Of a stretch of 64,000 nucleotides of DNA, positions 25,540-33,528 are shown piece after piece. The position numbers and the translations under genes were made by a program. The stretch covers positions 248,001-312,000 of the forward strand of contig NZ_BCQT01000010.1 of assembly GCF_001552215.1 (NCBI RefSeq), in the 5' to 3' direction. Source of the DNA: Actinomadura macra NBRC 14102. Lineage in GTDB: Bacteria; Actinomycetota; Actinomycetes; Streptosporangiales; Streptosporangiaceae. How positions within the stretch are numbered: the stretch's first letter is position 1; each line of letters begins with the position of its first letter. The notes under the pieces are model-generated. The model saw only the letters and a program-made list of their open reading frames with translations. It made no database searches and had not been told where the DNA came from.

Positions 25540-26136
25540 ATGGCAACAGGGGCCAGGACAGAGGGCACAGAGGACGGTGCGACACAGTCGCTGCCGGAGG
25601 CCGGTACCGCCGGCGATCTCGTCCACGAAATCGCCGGCGCTTGGGAGCGGGAGCGTCCAGGCACGCCGGTCTCCTCGATCCGAATCGTCACACCGATCTG
25701 GCAACTGGCCAAGCTCTTTGGTGACGATCGGCGCTGGATCCTCGCCCGCGCCGGGGTGGACGCCGCCACCCTGGACCTGCTCAGCGTCCTGCGTCGAAGC
25801 GGTCCCCCCTACACGCTCAGCACCCGTGAGCTCAGTCAGCGCTCCCTGGTCACCGCCGGAGCGATCTCGCAGCGCGTCGCCCGTGCCGAACGCAAAGGCC
25901 TGGTGGAACGCCACCCCGCCCAGGGGCGCCCCCGCACGGTTCAGGTCACGCTGACGGCCACCGGGCACGAGGTGGTCGAGGCAACCGTTGACCAGGTCCT
26001 CCACCGGGAAGCCGAAATGATCAGCGGGCTCACATCCGACCAGCAGACCCAGCTCGCGGAGCTACTCCGCGTTCTTCTCCAGCAGGTTCAGCATCGCGCC
26101 GGCGACGACCGGATAACGCATGTCGGGCAGGACTGA
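25540..26136 (+). CDS. MarR-family regulator, long N-terminus
   Basis: ATG 25540 follows GAGGAG. The 198-residue protein has about 60 extra N-terminal residues (GDLVHEIAGAWERERP) before a MarR winged helix: TLDLLSVLRRSGPPYTLST, then the recognition helix LVTAGAISQRVARAERKGLV and the wing RHPAQGRPRTVQV. It is divergent from the SDR gene and shares the 28-bp palindrome with it. Ligand unknown. Confidence 0.88.
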   Translation: MATGARTEGTEDGATQSLPEAGTAGDLVHEIAGAWERERPGTPVSSIRIVTPIWQLAKLFGDDRRWILARAGVDAATLDLLSVLRRSGPPYTLSTRELSQRSLVTAGAISQRVARAERKGLVERHPAQGRPRTVQVTLTATGHEVVEATVDQVLHREAEMISGLTSDQQTQLAELLRVLLQQVQHRAGDDRITHVGQD

Positions 26137-26274
26137 AGCCATGCCCGACAATTCCGTCGTGCAGGTCAGGTGGGTGCAGCGAGGGCCGACCGTCTCGGGA
26201 AGCAGACCAGGCCCGCGCACACCACCCAGTGGTCGCCCCTACTCGTTGTCGGTGCCACCGCGTTTAATCGAGGG

Positions 26275-28266
26275 GTGGACGTAGGAGAGCGCATCGCTGA
26301 GCTGACCGCCGAGGTCAAGCGGCTGAACGACCTGTACTACGGCGCCGGCGACAGCCCGCTGCCGGACGCTGACTATGACGCGCTGAAGGACGAGTTGGCG
26401 GCGCTCGTCGCCGAGCACCCGGACCTCGAGCCCGCCGACAGCCCTCTCGGCAAGGTCAACGCGCCTGCGGAGCTGACCGGCCCGATCGTGCGCCACGCGC
26501 GCCCGATGCTCTCGCTGGCGAAGGCGACGAGCGAGGAACAGATCGGCACCTTCTGTGGGCGCTTCGGCGGCCAGGTCTTCCGCGTGTCGGAGAAGCTCGA
26601 CGGGCTGTCGCTCAGCGTCGTCTACATCGACGGAAGGCTCGACTACGTCGCCACGCGCGGCACCGGCACACTCGGCGAGCTGGTGACCGCGAAGGTGCGC
26701 CACGTGATTCCGGGCCTGCCGGCCGAGATCCAGGCACCTGGACGCATCGAGGTCCGCGGCGAGGCGGTGATGCTGCGGTCGGTGTGGGCCGCCTACAACG
26801 AAGCGCACCCCGACCGGACGCTGACCAACCCGCGGTCGGGCGCCGCCGGGACGCTCGTGCTGAAGGACCCGGAGGCGGCCGCGCGGGCCAAGCGACTGCT
26901 GCGGTTCTTCGCGTTCGGCGCTGATCGCGACGGCGTCGCGGTGGAGGTCCCGGCGGGCATCGACCCGGTCGCCCAGTACGTGTGCGTGAGTGTCGAGGAG
27001 GTGATGGACGCGATTCACGAGATCGGTGGCCGCCGCGACGGGCTGGACTACGACATCGACGGCGCGGTCGTGCGGCTGCACCACCCGGCGGCTTTCGACG
27101 CGGCGGGATTCAACAGCGCCGAGCCGCGCGGGGCGATCGCGTTCAAGTATCCGCCGGAGGAGAAGCTCACGAAGCTGCTGTCGGTCGGGTGGCCGGTCGG
27201 CAAGATCGGCCGCGTTCCGCCACGCGCGAAGGTCGCGCCCGTGTTCGTCGGCGGCGTGACGGTGGAGAACATCACCCTGCACAACCCGCGGCTGATCCGT
27301 GAACGTGACCTGCGGATCGGTGACACGGTGGCGGTCGTGCGGCGCGGCGACGTGATCCCGTTCGCGGGCCGCTCGCTGCCGGAGGAGCGCGATGGGAGCG
27401 AGGTCGAGATCGTCCCGCCCGCGCACTGCCCTTCGTGCGGTTCCGAACTGGAGGTCCGCGGCACCGGCGAGGAGCGCTGGTGCGTGAACCTGCAGTGCCC
27501 GGCGCAGGCGACGCGCCGGCTGATGCACTGGGCCTCGCGGCAGGCCGCCGACATGGAGGGCGTCGGCGACGTCTGGATCGAGAAGCTCGCCGAGGACGGC
27601 GTGCTCAAACGCCGAAGCGACTTCTATGACCTGACGGCCGAGCAGTTGCTCGGCTACGAGCGAATGGGCGAGGTCAGCGCTAACAACATGGTCGACTCGA
27701 TCGCGTCCGCCAAGGACATGGGCCTGCGTCGCGCGCTGATCGGGCTGGCGATCCCCATGGCCTCCGAGGGCACGGCCAAGCGCCTGTGCCTGGCCGGCTA
27801 CGAGCGCATCGAGGACATCGCGGCGGCGACGGTCGAGGACATGGTGGCGATCCGCGATATCGGGCCGAAGGTCGCCGAGAGCATCGTGGCCTTCTTCGCC
27901 CGCACGGAGATCCAGGAGGAGATCGCGGCGCTGCGTGAGCGCGGCGTGAACCTCGATGTACTGGATACGGACCGGCCGGTCGACACGGCCGCCGCGGTCG
28001 ACTCGCCGCTCAAGAGCAAGTCGGTCGTGATCACCGGCGCGTTCACCGACCCGCGCTCGGGCGCGAAGATCAGCCGTCCGGACGTCACGCGCCTGGTCGA
28101 GCAGATGGCGGCGACGACCGCGTCGTCGGTCTCGGCCAGCACCGACTACCTGCTCGCCGGCGACAACGTCGGCGCGGCCAAGACCGGCAAGGCCGAAAAG
28201 CTCGGAGTCACCGTCGTCGACCAGGACCAACTCTGGCGCTGGCTCGCCGACGCCGGCGTCATCTAG
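26275..28266 (+). CDS. ligA: Divergent NAD-dependent DNA ligase (LigA-type)
   Basis: GTG 26275 is the most likely start; its ribosome-binding site is weak. The 663-residue protein has the LigA layout: a Ia helix-strand pair (KRLNDLYYGAGDSPLPDADYD), the adenylation motif EKLDGLSLS (Lys near residue 107), an OB fold with VKNITLHNP-like VENITLHNP, a C4 zinc finger (CPSCGSELEV, then CVNLQC), helix-hairpin-helix repeats and a C-terminal BRCT domain. Several motifs differ from housekeeping LigA: ATRGTGTLGELVT replaces the usual Arg-Gly-Asp-Gly-x-x-Gly-Glu-Asp-Val-Thr, and NPRSGAAGTLVLKDPE replaces the usual NPRN-AAGSLRQ. This suggests a second, accessory ligase for repair or a mobile element. Confidence 0.85.
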   Translation: MDVGERIAELTAEVKRLNDLYYGAGDSPLPDADYDALKDELAALVAEHPDLEPADSPLGKVNAPAELTGPIVRHARPMLSLAKATSEEQIGTFCGRFGGQVFRVSEKLDGLSLSVVYIDGRLDYVATRGTGTLGELVTAKVRHVIPGLPAEIQAPGRIEVRGEAVMLRSVWAAYNEAHPDRTLTNPRSGAAGTLVLKDPEAAARAKRLLRFFAFGADRDGVAVEVPAGIDPVAQYVCVSVEEVMDAIHEIGGRRDGLDYDIDGAVVRLHHPAAFDAAGFNSAEPRGAIAFKYPPEEKLTKLLSVGWPVGKIGRVPPRAKVAPVFVGGVTVENITLHNPRLIRERDLRIGDTVAVVRRGDVIPFAGRSLPEERDGSEVEIVPPAHCPSCGSELEVRGTGEERWCVNLQCPAQATRRLMHWASRQAADMEGVGDVWIEKLAEDGVLKRRSDFYDLTAEQLLGYERMGEVSANNMVDSIASAKDMGLRRALIGLAIPMASEGTAKRLCLAGYERIEDIAAATVEDMVAIRDIGPKVAESIVAFFARTEIQEEIAALRERGVNLDVLDTDRPVDTAAAVDSPLKSKSVVITGAFTDPRSGAKISRPDVTRLVEQMAATTASSVSASTDYLLAGDNVGAAKTGKAEKLGVTVVDQDQLWRWLADAGVI

Positions 28267-28485
28267 AGACCGGGGGCTCCCTGCCGCAGGGCCGCGGTCC
28301 CGTTGAGAGCGTCCAGCAGTCTGTGCAACTGGGCCCGGAAACGCCGGACGTGCAGGTTCTCCGCCCGCTGCACGTCGGTGGGCAACGCCTCTCCGGCCAG
28401 CGCCCGGTGCACGCGCGGACGGCACGCGCCGCGGAGCACCGCACGGTCGTGGAGCCCACATCCGCCTCCCGGCCGATCAATACCG

Positions 28486-29016
28486 CTATCGGCAGTCGGG
28501 CACGTGGAGCCTGAGAGCCGCGATGGCAGCGCGGGCGTGCTGCGGATCCGCGCCTTGGGCGACAGCTGCCAGTGCCGCACGCCAGGCCGCCGCGAGCACC
28601 TGGCCGAGAAGCGGTACCGCGGGGACGGCATGCTCGCTGAGCATCTCGGCCAGGCGGTCATGTCCGGTGCCCGCGGGTGGGTCTCCCAGGATGCGGAGGA
28701 AGCCCTCGCGGACGGCGAAGTCCAGCCCGACCAGCAACGCCGATGTCACCGCCGCCGAGTGGTCCGACCCTGATCCCGCGGCCGCTAGTGCGCCCTCCAT
28801 CCGGTCCAGCAGGCGCCGTTCGACGTCCGCTCGCACGAAGGCGTACAGCCCGAGCTTGCTACCGAAGTGGTGGTAGAGCGCGCCGGTGGTGACCTTCGCT
28901 GCCGCCGCCAGCTCAGCGACCGTGACCTCGTCGAAAGGGCGCGTTCCGAACTCCTTGACCGCGGCGAGCGCAAGCCGGCCCTTCGGGGAGGTCGAGACCG
29001 GGATCCACTCGCGCAC
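28486..29016 (-). CDS. TetR-family regulator
   Basis: GTG 29016 is the likely start, close to the promoter and possibly leaderless. The 176-residue protein has a TetR helix-turn-helix (ALAAVKEFGTRPFDEVTVAEL, then AAAAKVTTGALYHHFGSKLG) and a helical ligand domain ending HVPDCR. It is divergent from the VOC protein at 29077, with a short inverted repeat between them. It probably represses that gene and itself. Confidence 0.88.
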   Translation of the reverse strand: MREWIPVSTSPKGRLALAAVKEFGTRPFDEVTVAELAAAAKVTTGALYHHFGSKLGLYAFVRADVERRLLDRMEGALAAAGSGSDHSAAVTSALLVGLDFAVREGFLRILGDPPAGTGHDRLAEMLSEHAVPAVPLLGQVLAAAWRAALAAVAQGADPQHARAAIAALRLHVPDCR

Positions 29017-29021
29017 CCGAA

Positions 29022-29036
29022 CATAATGGCGTTATG
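29022..29036. promoter_or_regulatory. Inverted repeat in TetR/VOC divergent promoter
   Basis: CATAA-TGGCG-TTATG is a perfect 5-bp inverted repeat with a 5-bp spacer, 6 bp from the TetR start and 41 bp from the VOC gene. It fits a TetR operator overlapping both promoters. Confidence 0.5.
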
Positions 29037-29076
29037 CTCTCCGAAAGTCTAGTTACGCAGCATGGAAGGATGAGCC

Positions 29077-29427
29077 ATGAAGCTCGAGTTCCTGTTCGTC
29101 CCCACCTCTGACCTGAAGGCCTCCCTCGCCCTCTACCGCGACAGCCTCGGATTCAACGAGGTATGGCGGGAGGGTGACGCGACCGTCGCGCTGGCCTTGC
29201 CGGGCACCGACGTCCAGCTCATGCTCGACGCACACGACCCCAAGGCGCCGGTCGGGCCGCTGTTCGTCGTCGACAGCGTCGAGGCCTTCCACGCCGCCCG
29301 CCCGGAGACGCTCGCCGTCGTCGAAGCGCCGTCAGAGATTCCCGGCGGCAGCCTGGCCACCTACAAGGATCCAGGCGGGGCGACGCTCTACGTCATGGAC
29401 CAGGCGGCAGATCAAGGCGCCCCGTAG
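29077..29427 (+). CDS. VOC (glyoxalase/dioxygenase fold) protein
   Basis: A 116-residue single VOC domain starting at ATG 29077 behind GGAAGGATG. It has the paired beta-alpha-beta-beta-beta halves: LEFLFVPTSDLKASLALYRD, VALALPGTDVQLMLDA, then LFVVDSVEAFHA and LATYKDPGGATLYVMD. The family includes glyoxalases, dioxygenases and drug-binding resistance proteins; metal ligands are not obvious. It is controlled by the divergent TetR gene. Antibiotic or reactive-aldehyde protection is possible but not shown. Confidence 0.85.
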   Translation: MKLEFLFVPTSDLKASLALYRDSLGFNEVWREGDATVALALPGTDVQLMLDAHDPKAPVGPLFVVDSVEAFHAARPETLAVVEAPSEIPGGSLATYKDPGGATLYVMDQAADQGAP

Positions 29428-29497
29428 GAGCCACCGTGGCGCCGACGCCGAGTGCGGTGGCCGCCAGACCCAGTGCCGCATGTGACATGATCTTCAT
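29393..29497 (-). CDS. Possible 34-residue exported peptide
   Basis: ATG 29497 has a good ribosome-binding site (AGGAGAACC). It opens a hydrophobic signal-like stretch (MSHAALGLAATALGVGATVA) followed by a short tail, PTGRLDLPPGP. It overlaps the end of the VOC gene in antisense by 35 bp. It may be the start of a secreted protein truncated by rearrangement, or a genuine small peptide. Confidence 0.35.
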   Translation of the reverse strand: MKIMSHAALGLAATALGVGATVAPTGRLDLPPGP

Positions 29498-29779
29498 AAA
29501 GGTTCTCCTGTTCCCTGGTTGACCCATCTCAGGTAAGCCACCTCTTTGTGTTCTGTAGTCCTGTGATTGCAGTACGTCAGAATTGGGTTGAATATCAGGG
29601 AGACCCGTATCTCGGAGCGCCGTGGTGCGGAGCGGATCTACCCGCACAGAGGGAGGAACGGCAGTCGCGGATAGCCGGGGCGCACCGCGCGCCGTTCCTT
29701 GTTGCGGGGATTGCGTGTATCGCGGGCGTATCGAAAATCTCATACGCCACCGCAATGGCCTTCCGTCTTCAGTGGAGGC

Positions 29780-29923
29780 ATGAACTACCGCGCATCACTG
29801 TCAGCGCCGACCTGCCGTACGCGCAGGGTCGGGCTCGTCAGCCTGACGATCCTCGGTGCGGCGATCGCCCACCCGGCTCCCACCGACCCAGGCGCTGCGT
29901 ACGGCCTGACCCTTCGGCGGTGA
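29780..29923 (+). CDS. Possible 47-residue leader peptide before vanY-like gene
   Basis: A short frame starts at ATG 29780 (GTGGAGG lies immediately upstream, rather close). It has a basic N-terminus and one hydrophobic stretch (RVGLVSLTILGAAIAH), and ends with TGA at 29921. The next gene starts 7 bp later, at 29930. It could be a leader peptide coupling translation of the D,D-carboxypeptidase gene. Evidence is positional only. Confidence 0.35.
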   Translation: MNYRASLSAPTCRTRRVGLVSLTILGAAIAHPAPTDPGAAYGLTLRR

Positions 29924-29929
29924 GGTGCG

Positions 29930-30595
29930 GTGAATCCACCTTTGACGATCAAAGAGTGCGTACTTGCGGCCGTCACCCGGCTCGTCGCGGTGCTGCTGGT
30001 GCCGATCGCCTTCTGCCGCGCACCGGGCAGCGCCCGCTTCCTGGCCTGCCAATGGGCGCTGGGCCTGCGCTTCCCCGCTGAGAGTCTGCGCGGGCTGGCA
30101 CCGGAGACGCTGACGGCGTTCACGCATGCGCGGGCCGAGGCGTTCTGGCGCGACGGGCAGCTGATCGGCCTCACCTCGGGGCACCGCGACGCGGCGGAAC
30201 AGCACCGGATCTTCACCGAGGAGGTGCGGCGCACGGGCTCGGTGTCCGCGGCGCGGCGGCGGGTGTTGCCCCCGCAGGAGTCCAGCCATGTGCGGGGCCT
30301 GGCGCTGGACGTCCGGCCGACCGAGGGAGCGCGGTGGCTCGAACAACACGGCGGACGGTACGGGCTCTACCGCGTCTACGACAACGAGTGGTGGCATTTC
30401 GAATACCGCACGGTCGAGCCGGTCCGGCTGCCTCATCCGGCTGCCGCGGCTTGGCGGTCTGAACGCGATGCCACGTACGGGCACCAGATCCATGGCGACG
30501 AGTCCTGGCGTCACGAAACGCGTCCCGACGTCTACGGCAATGGTTGGCCGCCGATGTATGCGGATCCGGCTGAGCGCCGGGGGATGCACCTGTGA
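29930..30595 (+). CDS. VanY-type D-Ala-D-Ala carboxypeptidase (M15)
   Basis: GTG 29930 opens a 221-residue protein with an N-terminal membrane anchor (CVLAAVTRLVAVLLVPIAF). The M15B domain follows: SGHRDAAEQHRIF, then the zinc motif SSHVRGLALDV with His and Asp ligands, and WWHFEYR with the third zinc His. VanY enzymes remove the terminal D-Ala of peptidoglycan precursors outside the membrane and lower glycopeptide binding. Its stop overlaps the alanine racemase start by 4 bp. With the ligase and VanRS-like genes downstream it forms a cell-wall unit. VanX-like dipeptidase activity is less likely given the anchor. Confidence 0.85.
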   Translation: MNPPLTIKECVLAAVTRLVAVLLVPIAFCRAPGSARFLACQWALGLRFPAESLRGLAPETLTAFTHARAEAFWRDGQLIGLTSGHRDAAEQHRIFTEEVRRTGSVSAARRRVLPPQESSHVRGLALDVRPTEGARWLEQHGGRYGLYRVYDNEWWHFEYRTVEPVRLPHPAAAAWRSERDATYGHQIHGDESWRHETRPDVYGNGWPPMYADPAERRGMHL

Positions 30596-31719
30596 ACCGG
30601 CTCTCGGTGCTGGAGCGCCGATCAGGTACCTTTCGGCCGCCGACCTTGCAGACGCTGCCTGTGGCGGTGACCGCGAATGTGGCCGAGATTCGTGCGCGGA
30701 CCCGGAGCACGGTCATGGCGGTGGTCAAGGCCGACGGGTTCGGACACGGCGCCGTCACGGTCGCCGAAGCCGCCGTTGCCGCCGGTGCCGGATGGCTCGG
30801 GACCACGAGTGTCGCGGAGGCTTCCGCGCTGCGCGCGGCGGGGCTGGCGGTGCCGATCCTCGCCTGGCTGCACCCCGGCGGGATCGACGCCGAGGCGGCG
30901 GCAGCCGCCAAGGTCGATATCGCGGTCGGATCGGTGGACGAGCTCGGCGCGCTCCTCGCGCAAGCCGCGGCGACGATGCGGATCCATCTGCATGTGGACA
31001 CCGGAATGGCGCGGGGCGGCTGCCCCCGCGGGCAGTGGGACGAACTGATCGGTCTCGCCCGGCGTGGTCAACGGGCTCGGCGGGTCCGCGTCGTGGGCGT
31101 CATGGGGCATCTTCCACTGGCCGACCAGGCCGACCCCGCGGCGAACGCGCCGGCGGTCGCCGGTATGCGCGAGGCGCAGCGGGCGGTCTGGGCGGCGGGG
31201 CTCGGTTCACCGCTTGCCCATCTTGCGGCCACCTCGGGGACGCTGACCGACCCGGCGACGCATTTCGGCATGGTCCGCGTCGGGGCGGGGCTGGTCGGCA
31301 TCGATCCCTCCGGGACCGTGACGATGCACGGCGCGTCCCGTCTGATCGCACCGATCGTGCACACGAGGGCGGCCCCGGCCGGTACGCCGGTCGGCTACGC
31401 CGGCACGTTCGTCACCGATCGCGCCACCCACCTGAGCGTGCTCCCGCTCGGGTATGCCGACGGGATCCCACGCGAGCTCTCGCCGCAGGCCGGCGTCGAG
31501 ATCCGCGGACGCCGTCTCCCGGTCGTCGGACGGGTCTCGATGGACCAGATCGTGATCGACACCGGTGCCGAGTCCTTCCCGATCGGCACGTCCGCGACCG
31601 TGTTCGGCCCGGACGGGGGCGCGACCCCGACCGTCCAGGACTGGGCTCGTTGGGCCGGGACCATTCCGCACACCATCGTCACCGGCATCGGGCCGCGTGT
31701 GAAAAGGAGCATCGCTTGA
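30592..31719 (+). CDS. Alanine racemase
   Basis: The ATGA-type overlap (GTG 30592) couples it to the upstream VanY-like gene. The 375-residue enzyme is a fold-type III PLP racemase: the PLP Lys in AVVKADGFGHG, substrate-side strands (LHVDTGMARGG, then VVGVMGHLPLAD), the second-subunit catalytic Tyr region VGYAGTF, and LPLGYADGIP and VSMDQ. It lacks the membrane domain of VanT serine racemases, so it is soluble. It would supply D-Ala to the ligase encoded next. It is probably an additional copy dedicated to this unit, as the chromosomal enzyme is expected elsewhere. Confidence 0.9.
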   Translation: MNRLSVLERRSGTFRPPTLQTLPVAVTANVAEIRARTRSTVMAVVKADGFGHGAVTVAEAAVAAGAGWLGTTSVAEASALRAAGLAVPILAWLHPGGIDAEAAAAAKVDIAVGSVDELGALLAQAAATMRIHLHVDTGMARGGCPRGQWDELIGLARRGQRARRVRVVGVMGHLPLADQADPAANAPAVAGMREAQRAVWAAGLGSPLAHLAATSGTLTDPATHFGMVRVGAGLVGIDPSGTVTMHGASRLIAPIVHTRAAPAGTPVGYAGTFVTDRATHLSVLPLGYADGIPRELSPQAGVEIRGRRLPVVGRVSMDQIVIDTGAESFPIGTSATVFGPDGGATPTVQDWARWAGTIPHTIVTGIGPRVKRSIA

Positions 31720-31732
31720 AAAGGAGCATCGC
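31701..31732 (+). repeat. Tandem duplication of a ribosome-binding site
   Basis: GAAAAGGAGCATCGC occurs at 31701-31715 and again at 31718-31732, a 17-bp tandem unit. The first copy lies in the last codons of the racemase gene and the second immediately before the ligase GTG at 31733. Both contain AAGGAG. Confidence 0.8.
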
Positions 31733-32707
31733 GTGACACAGCGAATCGCGGTGATCGGCGGCGGAGAGAACGCCGAGCACGACGTCTCCCTGGCCACCGC
31801 CAGAGCGGTCGCCGGGGCGTTGCGTTCCGGCGGATTCGGCGTTGACGACCTGATCATCGGCCGCGACGGGGTGTGGAGGCGGGGCGCGGACGCGCTCGGG
31901 TCGCGGGCCGCCGGTTCCCTGGCGGCGGCGCTGAGCGTCATCGAACGTGCCGACGTCGTCTTTCCCGCAGTTCACGGCCCATCCGGCGAGGATGGGACCC
32001 TCGCGGCGTTGTGCGCCCTGACGCACACGCCGATGGTCGGTTCGGACCTGCGCGCCGGAGCGATCGGCATGGACAAGTGGGCGACCAAGCTCGTGGCGGA
32101 GGCCGTCGGGATCCACACCGCTCCCGGCCGGCTGGTGACGGCGGCGGAGAGCGCCGATGTCGAGTTCAAGACCGATGTGGTGGTGAAGCCGGTCTCGGCC
32201 GGGTCGAGTTTCGGTGTCGCCCTGGCACACGATGCCTCCCAGCTACGCGACGCGCTGCGCGACGCGGCACGGTTCGACGACCGGCTCCTGGTCGAGGACG
32301 TCGTCACGGGACGGGAGATCGATGTGGCCGTCCTGCGTGAGGCCGATGGCCGTCGATGGGCGGCGCCGCCGCTGGAGATCCATGCCGACGGCCTGTTCGA
32401 CACCCGGTCCAAGTACGACGGTTCAGCCCGGTTCAGCGTGCCCGCCGACCTCGGCGACGCGGACCGGGCGGCCCTGACCGCGGCGGCGCTGCGGATGTTC
32501 GACGCGCTCGGCTGCGCCGGAGTCGCCCGCATCGACTTCTTCCTCACCGACCACGGGCCCGTCCTCAACGAGGTCAACACCATGCCGGGAATGACGGCCG
32601 AGTCCCAGGTACCGAGAATGTTCGCCGTGGCCGGACTGCCCTACGAGCACCTGGTCGTGCGCCTGGTCGCCGCTGCCACCGTGCCCGGCCCACCAACCCG
32701 GGCCTGA
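31733..32707 (+). CDS. D-Ala-D-Ala ligase-type ATP-grasp enzyme
   Basis: GTG 31733 follows a duplicated AAGGAG site. The 324-residue ATP-grasp ligase has ENAEHDVSLATA with the N-terminal Glu that binds the first D-Ala, VFPAVHGPSGEDGT, VVKPVSAGSSFGV, and LFDTRSKYDGSA in the omega loop. NEVNTMPGMTAESQVP follows near the end. The omega-loop Lys-Tyr pair is that of D-Ala-D-Ala (and D-Ser) ligases, not the His of VanA/VanB D-lactate ligases, and no vanH-like dehydrogenase lies nearby. The protein therefore probably makes D-Ala-D-Ala. It is the third gene of the unit. Confidence 0.88.
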   Translation: MTQRIAVIGGGENAEHDVSLATARAVAGALRSGGFGVDDLIIGRDGVWRRGADALGSRAAGSLAAALSVIERADVVFPAVHGPSGEDGTLAALCALTHTPMVGSDLRAGAIGMDKWATKLVAEAVGIHTAPGRLVTAAESADVEFKTDVVVKPVSAGSSFGVALAHDASQLRDALRDAARFDDRLLVEDVVTGREIDVAVLREADGRRWAAPPLEIHADGLFDTRSKYDGSARFSVPADLGDADRAALTAAALRMFDALGCAGVARIDFFLTDHGPVLNEVNTMPGMTAESQVPRMFAVAGLPYEHLVVRLVAAATVPGPPTRA

Positions 32708-32835
32708 GCCTGTGGAGCCGTGGCCCGGCGACCCCGGGAAGGCGGGGCAGACGTCGCGAAAGGCAAAGGAAAATCACGGTCACCGATCCGGGTCCGCATA
32801 CGTCGGCGATATGCCGTACTGCCTAGGCTTGAGGT

Positions 32836-33528
32836 ATGCGCGTGCTGATCGTGGAGGACGAGCCCTACCTGGCCGAAGCGGTCCGGGACGGTCTGCGGCT
32901 GGAGGCGATCGCCGCCGACATCGCCGGCGACGGCGACTCAGCCCTGGAGCTGCTCAGCGTCAACTCCTACGACCTCGCGGTCCTGGACCGTGACATCCCC
33001 GGCCCCTCCGGCGACGAGATCGCCCGCCGGATCGTCGCCTCCGGCAGCGGCATCCCGATCCTGATGCTCACCGCCGCCGACCGGATCGACGACAAGGCCT
33101 CGGGGTTCGAACTCGGCGCCGACGACTACCTCACCAAGCCGTTCGAGCTTCGCGAGCTCGTCCTGCGGCTGCGGGCGCTGGACCGCAGGCGCGCGTACGC
33201 CCGGCCGCCGGTCAGCGAGATCGCGGGCCTGCGGCTGGACCCCTTCCGCCGGGAGGTCTTCCGCGACGGACGCTACGTCGCGCTCACCCGCAAGCAGTTC
33301 GCCGTGCTCGAGGTCCTCGTCGCCGCCGAGGGCGGTGTCGTCAGCGCCGAGGAGTTGCTGGAGCGGGCCTGGGACCAGAACGCCGATCCCTTCACCAACG
33401 CCGTCCGCATCACCGTCTCCGCCCTGCGCAAGCGGCTGGGTGAACCATGGCTCATCGCCACGGTGCCCGGCGTCGGCTATCGCATCGACACTGAACCAGA
33501 CACCGGCCGTGAGGGAGACAGTGGATAG
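32836..33528 (+). CDS. OmpR/VanR-type response regulator
   Basis: A 230-residue regulator. The receiver has the acidic pocket (VEDEP), the phospho-Asp in AVLDRDIPGPSG, Thr in MLTAADR and Lys in YLTKPF. A winged-helix domain follows (RDGRYVALTRKQFAVLEVL, then VRITVSALRKRLG and VPGVGYRID). It overlaps the kinase gene by 8 bp. The 128-bp gap upstream of it probably has its own promoter, so the two-component genes may be expressed separately from the VanY-racemase-ligase genes. Confidence 0.92.
   Translation: MRVLIVEDEPYLAEAVRDGLRLEAIAADIAGDGDSALELLSVNSYDLAVLDRDIPGPSGDEIARRIVASGSGIPILMLTAADRIDDKASGFELGADDYLTKPFELRELVLRLRALDRRRAYARPPVSEIAGLRLDPFRREVFRDGRYVALTRKQFAVLEVLVAAEGGVVSAEELLERAWDQNADPFTNAVRITVSALRKRLGEPWLIATVPGVGYRIDTEPDTGREGDSG

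Noticed and set aside
26239..28461. 740-residue ORF antisense to the DNA ligase gene
   Set aside because: It is Arg/Asp/Val-rich with no domain and lies in the high-GC shadow frame of a clear ligase gene.
28267..28485. Possible gene remnant between ligase and TetR genes
   Set aside because: A minus frame reads ALPTDVQRAENLHVRRF-like sequence but has no start, no domain I can name and no support beyond composition.
31733..32707. Reading the ligase as a VanA-type D-Ala-D-Lac enzyme
   Set aside because: The omega loop has Lys-Tyr rather than the His of D-lactate ligases and no vanH or vanX-like partner is present.
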